A stretch of DNA of 64,000 nt from NCBI GenBank assembly GCA_026986575.1, contig JALSOH010000004.1, positions 248,001 through 312,000 of the forward strand. Direction: 5' to 3'. The stretch's first letter is position 1; every line of letters begins with the position of its first letter. The DNA comes from Thermoproteota archaeon. Lineage in GTDB: Archaea; Korarchaeota; Korarchaeia; Korarchaeales; Korarchaeaceae. The notes beneath the pieces are model-generated. The model made no database searches, had not been told where the DNA came from, and saw nothing but the letters and a program-made list of their open reading frames with translations. This document shows positions 17,134 through 24,759 of this stretch, one piece after another. The position numbers were made by a program, and so were the translations under genes.

Positions 17134-17403
17134 TCACTCCTCCTCCTTGGTCATTTGTATGGCCTTCGTGGGGCATACGTCAGCGCAGACACCGCATCCC
17201 TTGCAGAATGTATAATCTATCTGCGGGAACCCGTTGGGTCCCTCGGTTATCACATCCTCAGGACAGTAAAGCCAGCACAGCCAGCACTTTATGCACTTAT
17301 CCTCATCAACTACGGGCTTCTCGACCCTCCAAAGACCAGTTTTACCAGCCGATCCTTTAGACGGCTTAGATACTGGGATGATAATCGGGACACCTAGGCC
17401 CAT
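17134..17403 (-). CDS. porD: Pyruvate/2-oxoacid:ferredoxin oxidoreductase delta subunit (2[4Fe-4S])
   Basis: An 89-residue ferredoxin-like subunit with two cluster motifs: CIKCWLCWLYCPED and CKGCGVCADVCPTKAI. The N-terminal ~30 residues (VSKPSKGSAGKTGLWRVEKPV) are the usual delta-subunit lead that docks on the alpha/beta core. It relays electrons to free ferredoxin. It is the first gene of porDAB; a TATA box at about 17437-17446 lies 35-40 bases upstream. In most clusters a gamma gene (porG) precedes it; here the upstream gene is unrelated. Confidence 0.93.
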   Translation of the reverse strand: MGLGVPIIIPVSKPSKGSAGKTGLWRVEKPVVDEDKCIKCWLCWLYCPEDVITEGPNGFPQIDYTFCKGCGVCADVCPTKAIQMTKEEE

Positions 17404-17436
17404 CTAACAGGCACCAAGGACTCTTACAAGAAAACC

Positions 17437-17446
17437 TCTATAAACA
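17437..17446 (-). promoter_or_regulatory. TATA box of the porDAB operon
   Basis: Minus-strand GTTTATAG (plus CTATAAAC) is centred about 39 bases before the porD ATG. With the usual 26-base spacing this gives a leader of roughly a dozen bases. It sits between porD and the terminator-like hairpin of the neighbouring gene. Confidence 0.45.
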
Positions 17447-17469
17447 TTGTTAAGCATAGATCGGTCGGA

Positions 17470-17506
17470 AAAAGCCCCTCCTAAAATAAGGAATTTGTAG
17501 GGGCTC
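17470..17506 (-). terminator. Hairpin plus T-run after the 84-residue ORF
   Basis: On the minus strand AGCCCCT is followed 22 bases later by AGGGGCT and then TTTTT. The 7-base stem starts at the stop codon of the gene ending at 17505. It looks like an intrinsic terminator separating this gene from porDAB. Confidence 0.55.
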
Positions 17507-17759
17507 AGTAAGCCCCCGCACCGGCTCTAGCAGGCCTCCTCTCGACGGCCTCCTCCTTTACTATGAGCCTCTTGCCCTCGAACTCGAGCTCAAGGGTCTC
17601 CCCAGCAAGAGCACCAGGCTTCACGCTCACCTCAATGGGCTGCTCGTCTCTCATGGGGTAAAAGATCTTCCAGACGTTGGCCTTGAGTCCAGGCCTCTTC
17701 TCCTCAAGGAATTCAAGTATCCGGTCCGTCATGGGAACTCCAACCCTTCTCGTTACCAT
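17505..17759 (-). CDS. Conserved-looking small protein of unknown function
   Basis: An 84-residue soluble protein that I do not recognise. It begins VTRRVGVPMTDRILEFLEE, has a beta-rich middle (QPIEVSVKPGALAGETLELEF) and a low-complexity tail ERRPARAGAGAY. The ATG at 17759 has GAGGTGA five bases upstream, so translation is likely real. A TATA-like stretch (TTATATTTTTAAA) lies at about 17821-17835 and the gene ends in a hairpin-T terminator, so it is probably a single-gene unit. It marks the border between conserved genes and the decayed accessory region. Confidence 0.6.
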   Translation of the reverse strand: MVTRRVGVPMTDRILEFLEEKRPGLKANVWKIFYPMRDEQPIEVSVKPGALAGETLELEFEGKRLIVKEEAVERRPARAGAGAY

Positions 17760-17848
17760 ATTGCTCACCTCTCGCACTGCCCGTTATGGGGCCAGTCTAC
17801 TCCCTCGTGCTACTGTCCATTTAAAAATATAATCTCTGGAAAGGTCGC

Positions 17849-18845
17849 ATGCTTATTAGCGTTGGATGGTCTTACCCTAGGATGGACGAGTCCGAAAGGT
17901 TGGAGGGGCTGCCTCCTTGGGCCATAGATACGCTAAAAACACTCGCACTCAGCAAGTCTCTTAAGGAGGGAACTACCAGACGAGTGGAGACATGTGAAAG
18001 TGAGACTGAGACGAGGAGAAATCCGCGATAAACTCCTCACCAGAGAGGAAGCTCATTGAGGCAGCTCCCTCAGCGAAGGCTAAGGCCCTAGTTGCGGCTG
18101 TCTATGATGGAGCTCTGAGGATTTCCGAAGCTATCTCGTTAAGGGTGAAGGATTTAGTGCCCTTTCATCATGATGGCGCCGTTGTGGGTTATATCACTTC
18201 AGCTAGGGGGGAAATGTGGGAGAGAACAATTCTGTTTGTCGACTCCTATCCTTATTTGAGGGAGTGGTTGTTAGTGCATCCCCTACCAGACCCAGATATG
18301 CCCCTCTTTCCCTCTTCCCTTAACATCTATAGACCTATGAGTAGACGAACCGCAGAGGACTTGTTTAAAACCATTAGAAGGAGAGCGGGATCAGAACATG
18401 TGACATGGCATTGGTTGAGGCATACACGACTCACTGAGCTAGCTTCGAAGCTTATAGAGAGCGAATTGAGACTCGTTGTGGGCTAACACCTAACTCGAAG
18501 ATGGTGGAGACCTACTTGCACCTCTCAGGGCGAGATGCCGTCTCAGCGATGGCAAGGAAGGTTTACGGCCTCGAACCAGAGGGTGAGGAACCAATCACAT
18601 CATCCATAGCTCCCAGAGTCTGCCTCGTATGTGGGTATACGAATCCTACAACAGGGAGGCTTTGCCTTCAGTGTGGCGCTGGGCTGGTCCTGAGTGAAGA
18701 GGAGAAAGTAGAAGTTGTAAAAAGGGAGCTGCTCGTGGATAGTATCATGTCCGCCGTAATGAGCGATGAGGAGGCTGCATCACTATTGAGAAAGGCCGTA
18801 GAGATAGCAGTGAAGCGAGGGCTTATCACATTGAGATTAAACTGA
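17849..18845 (+). pseudogene. Tyrosine recombinase (archaeal integrase) broken by frameshifts
   Basis: Three overlapping reading frames together give one XerC/D-like integrase. The N-terminal part is open from 17849 (PPWAIDTLKTLALSKSL). A shift leads to RRGEIRDKLLTREEA, a second near 18050 to IEAAPSAKAKALVAAVYDGALRISEAISLR (bases 18053-18144; Arg-I in GALRISEA). The box II motif HWLRHTRLT lies at about 18410. A third shift near 18480 precedes the nucleophile motif MVETYLHLSG. The protein ended in a zinc ribbon (CLVCGYTNP...CLQCGAGL) and a helical tail, as in several archaeal integrases. Every catalytic residue is still legible, so decay looks recent. No att repeats were found around it. Confidence 0.8.
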
Positions 18846-19578
18846 AAATCCCGCTTCTTCCTCTTCTACCCCAATTGTATATTTTATAACAGCATTTTTC
18901 TTAGCTCATTCCACATGAGAAGAACACTCTCCTTGCTTATCGAAAAACTAGAAAAAATTTGCACTTCAATAAAGTAAGCCCTCTCCTTTGAGATTCGGGG
19001 AAAATAATCTATTTTGAAGGACTTAAGAAAACTGTCAATGGAGGGGAGGGTAATAAAAATAAGAGGGGTATTAGGGGGCTGGTACTTGCTAACACAAAGA
19101 GAAAGGAGAAATGAGAACAACTTAAGACCCATTCTCTCCTCTTCTTGATCATTAAATTAGGATACCTCCTTCTTGGTACTCTATATAATCTTCCCTCCTT
19201 GCTTCTCTTTCTGGTAGAGAAGGGAAGAGAGCAGCCTCGTGGAGAGTGAAAGAGAAGGGGTTAGGAACACCACGCCCATCACATGAAGATGAAAATGGAA
19301 GAGAGCATCACTCACTCTCATAAAGAGGATGAAAGAGATGTTGTTACCTCAAAGAGCACGCAGAAGAACAGGTATCTTCAAGAAAATGAAAAAGAGGGGG
19401 CTGTAACCACTCCCACCGCGTATAATTCCCATCAAGAGGCTAAAAAACACTATTACAGAGAACGCAGAAAGTGACCTGAGCCCAAGTGAGAACCCAGAAG
19501 ATGTGGAGTAGCCTCGCCCATTAAGAGATCAGGGTAAAGGGAAAGAGAATGAGTAATTTTCACTTTCTACTTTCTGGT
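18846..19578. other. Gene-poor, A/T- and purine-rich stretch
   Basis: About 730 bases without a convincing gene. Short open frames exist on both strands (for example 18884-19132 minus and 19283-19474 plus) but their translations are low-complexity (runs of K, E, H, T), lack an SD and resemble nothing I know. The plus strand has long GA-rich tracts around 19200-19420. It may be degraded mobile DNA. Confidence 0.5.
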
Positions 19579-19995
19579 TTAGTATAGCGTCCTCTCTTTG
19601 AAAGTGCCTAACATGTTTAACACTACTTTGATGGGGATCACCTCCAGCTGACCTTCCCTTCCAGTGAGAAGAACCGGGTAACCCCTTTTCAAGCCTAGAG
19701 CGTTGAAGAAGGGCTTGGGAATTGTGTATCTGACCGAACCGTCTCTTTGTTTGACTACCTTTACTTTCTTGACATTCCACCCCCGCCCCCTCAGTATTTG
19801 AACTGCTTTTTGCTTGCCGAGCTCTGAGTCTAGGTTAGTGAAGAGGATGCGATCCTTCCCTAAAATGGCCAGTACGAAGTCACCTATACGCGAGATGATG
19901 TGAGATGTTTGGATGAAGTAGGAATCACATCGAGGTCTCTTCTGAATCAGAACCACACTGTAGTAGGTATGATCGTCCCTTGTGTACGGCGTCAT
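19579..19995 (-). CDS. AbrB/SpoVT-like DNA-binding regulator with unknown N-terminal domain
   Basis: A 138-residue protein. The segment from about residue 75 to 125 (VVKQRDGSVRYTIPKPFFN, then ALGLKRGYPVLLTGREGQLEVIPI) has the swapped-hairpin AbrB pattern 'G..r.tIPk.....LgLk.Gd.v.l....g.l.l.pi'. The first 70 residues (VVLIQKRPRCDSYFI, FVLAILGKDRILFTNLDSE) are a separate beta-rich domain I do not recognise. The gene starts five bases downstream of a CCTATATAGG palindrome and diverges from the ParB-DUF488 gene. A likely role is repressor of the cassette and of itself (inference from layout). It has no frameshift, unlike most neighbours. Confidence 0.6.
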   Translation of the reverse strand: MTPYTRDDHTYYSVVLIQKRPRCDSYFIQTSHIISRIGDFVLAILGKDRILFTNLDSELGKQKAVQILRGRGWNVKKVKVVKQRDGSVRYTIPKPFFNALGLKRGYPVLLTGREGQLEVIPIKVVLNMLGTFKERTLY

Positions 19996-20000
19996 AGTAT

Positions 20001-20010
20001 CCTATATAGG
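20001..20010. promoter_or_regulatory. Palindromic operator candidate 1 (CCTATATAGG)
   Basis: A perfect 10-base palindrome lying 6-15 bases before the ATG of the AbrB-like gene, where its leaderless or short-leader transcript should start. Binding here would block that promoter. The same 10 bases recur 30 bases away. Confidence 0.55.
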
Positions 20011-20030
20011 CTTTTTTCTATTAAATAATT

Positions 20031-20040
20031 CCTATATAGG
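20031..20040. promoter_or_regulatory. Palindromic operator candidate 2 (CCTATATAGG)
   Basis: Identical to the palindrome at 20001, start-to-start distance exactly 30 bases, about three helical turns, so both sites face nearly the same side of the DNA. It lies just upstream of the TATA-like TTATATTGG (20051-20059) of the ParB-DUF488 gene. The A/T-only spacer between the copies (with TATTTAATAG on the minus strand) can hold the TATA box of the AbrB-like gene. Confidence 0.55.
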
Positions 20041-20075
20041 ATCTACAAGGTTATATTGGAATTCCCACCACCCCA

Positions 20076-21143
20076 ATGGCGGAGGGTACGAGTGTGAAGA
20101 TAGCCATTGACAAGATCGTCGTTAACCCGGATCTCATAGCTAGGTCGAGTTTAAACGACGAGTACCTTGAAATGCTTGCAAAAAGTCTTGATGAGGATGG
20201 TCTCCTCCATCCGATAACAGTCAGACCACTAAGTGACGGTAGGTATGAGCTAATTGATGGTCTTCATAGGCTAAGTGCGGCAAAAAGGCTTGGTTGGAAG
20301 GATATAGAGGCTAATGTAATCGATGCAGATGACCTAGAGGCGAGGTTTCTCTCCCTCAAGGCGAATCTCGTGAGGAGAAGCTTAGAACCTGTTGAGGAGG
20401 GAGAGGTAGTCTATAGGATAATGGTCAAGCATGGTCTTACTGAGAAGGAGGTAGCAAAGAGGCTGGGGGTCACTACCAAGTGGGTATCTGAGAGGTTGGC
20501 CTTGGTGCTCAAGGTTCCAGAGGAAGTCAAGAAGATGGTTGCTGAAGGTAAGCTCGGTTTAGGACACGCGGTTGTTATCTCCAAGATAGAGGAAAAGGAG
20601 AAGCAGTTAAAGTTCGCCAGACTAATAGTTAGAGAGGGCTGGTCAGTCAAAGAAGCAGAGAGAATGCTACCAGAGTTCTTAAACGACACGATCTACACTA
20701 TAGGCTACGATGGGAGAACTTTCGAGGAGCTACTCTCCATCCTCAAAGAGAACGGCATAGTCATGGTGCTCGATGTGAGACACGATGTGGAGTTCGTCAA
20801 ACCGGAATTTTCGATAGAGGTTCTTAAGAGACAGCTTCCAGCCAATGGGATAAAGTATGTGCACGTTAAGGAGCTCGGAGTCCCCAAACTAATTAGGGAG
20901 CCGTATGTAAAGGGTAAAATGTCCTATGAATGCTTCAGACAATGGTATGAGTGGTGGTTAGAGGAAAACTCCGAAATCCTCGAAAGGGCTTTGAGAGAGG
21001 CAAAATCCACTGGTCCAACAGCTTTACTCTGTCAAGAGAGATATCCTACTCCGAAGAAGGGTCAGAAGCACTACTGCCATAGACATATACTCGCTGAGGT
21101 CGCCTTGGAGTTAGGTATATTTGAAAAAAGACTCGATTTATGA
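20076..21143 (+). CDS. ParB-like N-domain fused to DUF488
   Basis: A 355-residue two-part protein. Residues 1-95 are a ParB/Srx-like domain: ITVRPLSDGRYELIDGLHRLSAAKRLGW (bases 20217-20300) holds the G-x-H-R phosphate-binding box, followed by NLVRRSLEPVEEGEVV. Residues 120-200 hold the KorB-like HTH (EKEVAKRLGVTTKWVSERL). From residue about 202 a DUF488 domain follows: TIYTIGYDGRTFEELLSIL, VLDVRHDVEFVKPEFS, YVHVKELG, then the Cys/His pair LLCQERYP and HYCHRHILAEVA. ParB domains bind or cut nucleotides or DNA; DUF488 function is unknown to me. ATG at 20076 would be nearly leaderless; GTG at 20094 with GGAGGGT upstream is an alternative. Intact, in contrast to flanking genes. Confidence 0.8.
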   Translation: MAEGTSVKIAIDKIVVNPDLIARSSLNDEYLEMLAKSLDEDGLLHPITVRPLSDGRYELIDGLHRLSAAKRLGWKDIEANVIDADDLEARFLSLKANLVRRSLEPVEEGEVVYRIMVKHGLTEKEVAKRLGVTTKWVSERLALVLKVPEEVKKMVAEGKLGLGHAVVISKIEEKEKQLKFARLIVREGWSVKEAERMLPEFLNDTIYTIGYDGRTFEELLSILKENGIVMVLDVRHDVEFVKPEFSIEVLKRQLPANGIKYVHVKELGVPKLIREPYVKGKMSYECFRQWYEWWLEENSEILERALREAKSTGPTALLCQERYPTPKKGQKHYCHRHILAEVALELGIFEKRLDL

Positions 21144-22026
21144 GAGGGTATGTAAGCTGCCGAGGGAAAAGATAATAGTTTTGGCAAAAACTTATCCAGA
21201 AGTAAGCTCAAAGTACGGGCCACTTGTCTGCGTTGCAGGAGTTACTCTGAAGGGAGAGTGGAGGAGGCTCTATCCCATCCAGTTCAAGCTTTTCTATGAT
21301 AAGGAATTCGAGCATGCGAAATTCAAGAAATGGGATATCATTGAAGTTGAAACTACCACAGCGGAACACGATCCGAGGAGAGAGAGCAGAAAGGTAGTGG
21401 ATTGGAGAGCTATCAGACCCATTAGTCACGTGAGAGATTGGAGTTTGAGGCTTTACATCACATCGAGATTCTTAGATCCTAGTATCGAGGATATAGTAAA
21501 TAGTGGTAAGAGTCTCGGGATAGTTAAGCCTAGATCTATCAAGAAGTTCTACAGAAAAGAAAGAGCTAGGATCAGAGATAGAGGTGAACTTCAAGTTCTT
21601 GAGAGGATGGAAGCTGTTAGTCTCACCCAATATATTGAGATGGGGGACGAATATTTGCTTCCCGAAGTTAAACGCCGAGAAGTGATTCCCGAAGAATTAC
21701 CTTGGTTGGGATATAGATTCGTGTGTGAGGGTGAAGGTTGTAAGGGACATGACATGATGGTAATAGATTGGGAAATTCAAGAGCTTTACAGAAAATTAAG
21801 ACAGGAGAGGAATGAAGAGGAAGCTTTCGAAAAGACCAAAGAGAAGGCTATGTGGATGGCCACAGAGAGGAACTTATACTTCGTCGTTGGAAACACTTGG
21901 AGATATCACAAAAGCTTCATGATCATCGGCCTTATCTACCCACCGAAGGATGTAAAACCAGTAAATCCATTGGAGGACCTCTTTGAGCAGTCAGAAGAGG
22001 AGGTGCTAACACGGTTTCTTGAGTGA
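21121..22026 (+). CDS. Unknown protein coupled to ParB-DUF488 (Cys-rich HD-like motif)
   Basis: A 301-residue soluble protein I do not recognise. It starts PREKIIVLAKTYPEVSSKYG, contains LKGEWRRLYPIQFKLF and KFKKWDIIEVETTTAEHDPRRESR, and near residue 202 a compact motif CEGEGCKGHDMMVIDWEI that may bind a metal ion, then WMATERNLYFVVGNTWRYHKSFMIIGLIYPP close to the end (bases 21852-21935). The start appears to be TTG at 21121, inside the last 23 bases of the ParB-DUF488 gene; no later start lies in frame before the conserved-looking segment, so translation is probably coupled. A short frame (TTG at about 22014, 29 codons, ending VTARGYLALIRRLV) overlaps its 3' end and looks like the end of a wHTH protein. 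Confidence 0.65.
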   Translation: MKKDSIYERVCKLPREKIIVLAKTYPEVSSKYGPLVCVAGVTLKGEWRRLYPIQFKLFYDKEFEHAKFKKWDIIEVETTTAEHDPRRESRKVVDWRAIRPISHVRDWSLRLYITSRFLDPSIEDIVNSGKSLGIVKPRSIKKFYRKERARIRDRGELQVLERMEAVSLTQYIEMGDEYLLPEVKRREVIPEELPWLGYRFVCEGEGCKGHDMMVIDWEIQELYRKLRQERNEEEAFEKTKEKAMWMATERNLYFVVGNTWRYHKSFMIIGLIYPPKDVKPVNPLEDLFEQSEEEVLTRFLE

Positions 22027-22114
22027 ATTCATCTTATCTGCAGATGGAGAAATTTCCGTGACCGCTAGAGGTTATCTCGCGCTAATAAGGAGATTAGTCT
22101 AAAGTAGTTTTCCC

Positions 22115-22659
22115 TCATATCCGTATCTCAGTGCTGGTATGTGCACCCTTCACGATCTCAAGGATTCTCTCAACGTCATCCTCCCTACACCATCACGATT
22201 TTCAATCCGAGGGGAACCACCTTTTCTATGTTCCCCTTCACCTGACCGGGCTCATTCCTCACCTCTCCGGGGACTTGACCTCTATTGAGACTGTATCCTC
22301 TAAATCCCAAGTCCATTCTTCTAGAGGGATGGCTAGGAAGTCAGGTTGGAATTCACCCTTCTGCATTAGTGTAACCACTAAGTATCCAGCCTCCTGTAGT
22401 GCATAACAGCTTCCTCGGCCACCGATGGTGACACTTTCCTCACGTTAATCTGTGATCTTAGATATCTCCTTCCCGATCCCGTCGTCTCTAATATCTTTAT
22501 TCTACCCCTCTCCACTTCCTTCCCGGCCTTCAGCCTCATAAGGCCCTGATCTAAGAACTTCTTGATGCGTTTTGGTACATCAGCTCTGCTCAAACCGAGA
22601 CTCTCCTCCATCTCCATCACGTAAGCCTTTTCTCCCAGCATGTCTATGAGATTTAACAC
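22115..22659 (-). pseudogene. Winged-helix plus PD-(D/E)XK nuclease-like protein, frameshifted
   Basis: Four frame pieces read as one protein of about 180 residues. The first (22378-22659) is a winged helix: LNLIDMLGEKAYVMEMEES, LGLSRADVPKRIKKFLDQG, ILETTGSGRRYLRS. After a lost base (at about 22400) comes LQEAGYLVVTLMQKGEFQPD, then FLAIPLEE and VSIEVKSP: the D...ExK spacing of restriction-endonuclease folds. After another lost base, GEVRNEPGQVKGNIEKVVPL continues, and after a third, REDDVERILEIVKGAHTS to the stop at 22115. It lies 60 bases after the ATPase relic on the same strand, so it was probably the last gene of that operon. Confidence 0.6.
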
Positions 22660-22719
22660 TGCATAGTCCTTTGGATCGGGGAGTTTCTCGACATCTATTA
22701 GATAGATCTAAAAACAGAG

Positions 22720-24759
22720 CTACTCTATTCTCATCTCCCTCTCTGATGCCTTGTACGTCTCCCTCATCCTCCTCACTATTTCCATAGCCTCCTCTCTATC
22801 TCTCAAGGCTCGGGGAGGTGGGCTCATCCTCACTCGATATAATAAGAAGGGCTTTCTTGGATCCGAGGGCCTAATCCCCACCAAAGCGACATGGTTCGGT
22901 AGGCTCACCAAATCGTGGCGTATGTCCTCCTTCATACTTGGGCCTATTATGCTCGCTAATCTACTCGCATCCTCTCCTGAAACGCGAAACATTATCTGGG
23001 TAGCTGTATTAGTGAGAATAGAGGCTATTAATTCATCTAAGAGCTGCTTGAGGTTCTGATGAATGTGTGTGCGTAGTAGCTTATATTTCCTACTTTCAGA
23101 AAGTAGAGAGGTTTTGCAGGTTCTGGAACTCATCAACGAATAACAGGATAGGTGTCCTCTCCTCATAAAGGTATTCCCTAGCCCTAGACAGGACAGCGAA
23201 CCATATGGAAAGCGCTACGGCAGCACTCCCAGCTCAAGCACCTAGCCCGGTAGGTCGGCCTTCGAAAATCTCCAGATTACCAATTTACCATCCTCTAGGA
23301 GCTCCTCCATTCTCACAGTACTCTTTCTCCTTGAGAACGTCCCCCTAAGGAGAGGAGATGTAGCGAAAGCCTGTAACTTGTTTAGAGCTGCTGCAAATGC
23401 ATCAGAAGGAAGCCTCTGTATGAATTCCATGCTCTCTTTTATCGCCTGCTCGTCCTTCAGAACCTGTTGCATCTCCATCGTGAGCATCAAACCCTTCTTT
23501 CTAAGCCTCATTATCACGTTATAGAGATCCCTAAACGTTGGCCTATCACTCTTCAAGTAAAGTAGCGTAGACATGTCTGTAAAACCTAAGTTAGTCTAGG
23601 TGCTTTTTGTGTTGCGATGCTAAATAATTGTTCGAAGATCTTCATCATTTCGGAGATTTTCAGCTCAACAAGAATATCACATTTCTCCTCATCCTCATAC
23701 GGAGCTAGTTCGAGAGGATTCGGTGAGTAGCCGACTTCGATTATATCGAAGTAGTAGAGTGAGCTGGGATCCAGATCTACCTCTAGAAGTTCTCTCGCTA
23801 AATCACTATGTGGATCAATTACATGTATGGCAGCCTTATATCTCTTCTTTCTCAGTCCAACTATGAGATTTTCAGTATTGTGCTCTTTCCGTGCCTGAAG
23901 CCCCTATTACATATGTGTGTAGCTCTAACGCGTAGAATGGGAGCTTAAACAGGTCTCATCTCCTCACTGAGAACCTGCGTCAACTCTTCCTTAGCCTCCT
24001 TAACCAGAGTTTTCAACCTCCCTAAACGTTCCATACTTACAAGATCACCCCCGACGCTATGCTGTCTTCTTAGGGGGATAGCTAGCAGCCCTAACTGAAC
24101 TCCGCAAGCCACTTTAGAGGAAGAGACTCGTCATCGGGTAACCTCACGAAATCAGTGATCTCTTGCGATGTCGCTGGGATTGTGAGTAAATGCTTCATAT
24201 CCAGCCTCTCTTCAATCCTCTTCTTCAATGAGCCCCTATTCACCTTAATTCCACGATATGCGATCTCCTTTATATATCCTTCTAGCTAGGAGACCCTTCA
24301 CGACATATAGTTGAAGAGACTCATAATCCCCTCTCTGTGCCCATGCATCCTTCAAAAGAAGGGAAGCCATCTTCCTAGCCATCTCTCGCCAGTCATATTC
24401 AATTACCAATATCTGGAGCAGGGCCCTTTCTGCTGTGGAGAGGGAACGGAGTGCGTTGTTTATCGAATTCACTCCGCTAGGCTCAATAAACGTAAAACCG
24501 TTCCCTACTGAAAAGGCCAACGATAAAGATGACAGCAAGTGGGTTAGGAGGTACCCAGATCCTCACCTTCCTAAAGCTAACATTCCTATACACTCCTCTC
24601 AGCAGATCGACCATCTCTCTACGCGAGGGAGAGAAGATCCTCGTCCTTATCTTCCCACCCTCAATATGATACTCTATACACCCCCTGAAGCCACTGGCTA
24701 GTTGGAGTGCCTCCTCTTTTCCAATTCAACTGGTGGATACTCTATCTCATATCCAAGAA
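22720..24759 (-). pseudogene. HerA/FtsK/VirB4-like DNA-translocating ATPase, many frameshifts
   Basis: Pieces in all three minus frames line up as one ATPase. In gene order: VVLGYEIEYPPVELEK and IRTRIFSPSRREMVDLLRG (about 24590-24745); NNALRSLSTAERALLQILV (24245-24538 piece); KLPFYALELHTYVIGASGT then GKSTILK in another frame, a Walker A broken by one missing G (about 23876-23905); VGLRKKRYKAAIHVIDPHSD; the piece 23242-23574 (LPSDAFAAALNKLQAFATSP); Walker B ILLFVDEFQN at 23129-23150; and the C-terminal piece 22720-23100 (IHQNLKQLLDELIASILTN, TQIMFRVSGEDASRLA). At least six single-base lesions. The family pumps DNA in repair, conjugation or defence; this copy cannot work. Confidence 0.75.

Noticed and set aside
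18884-19132. 82-residue minus-strand ORF
   Set aside because: No SD, low-complexity translation and no similarity; AT-rich gap in a decayed region.
19283-19474. 63-residue plus-strand ORF rich in Lys, Glu and His
   Set aside because: Arises from the purine-rich tract; no start signal and no recognisable fold.
22131-22406. 91-residue plus-strand ORF
   Set aside because: Antisense of the wHTH-nuclease relic, whose minus-strand translation is clearly protein-like.
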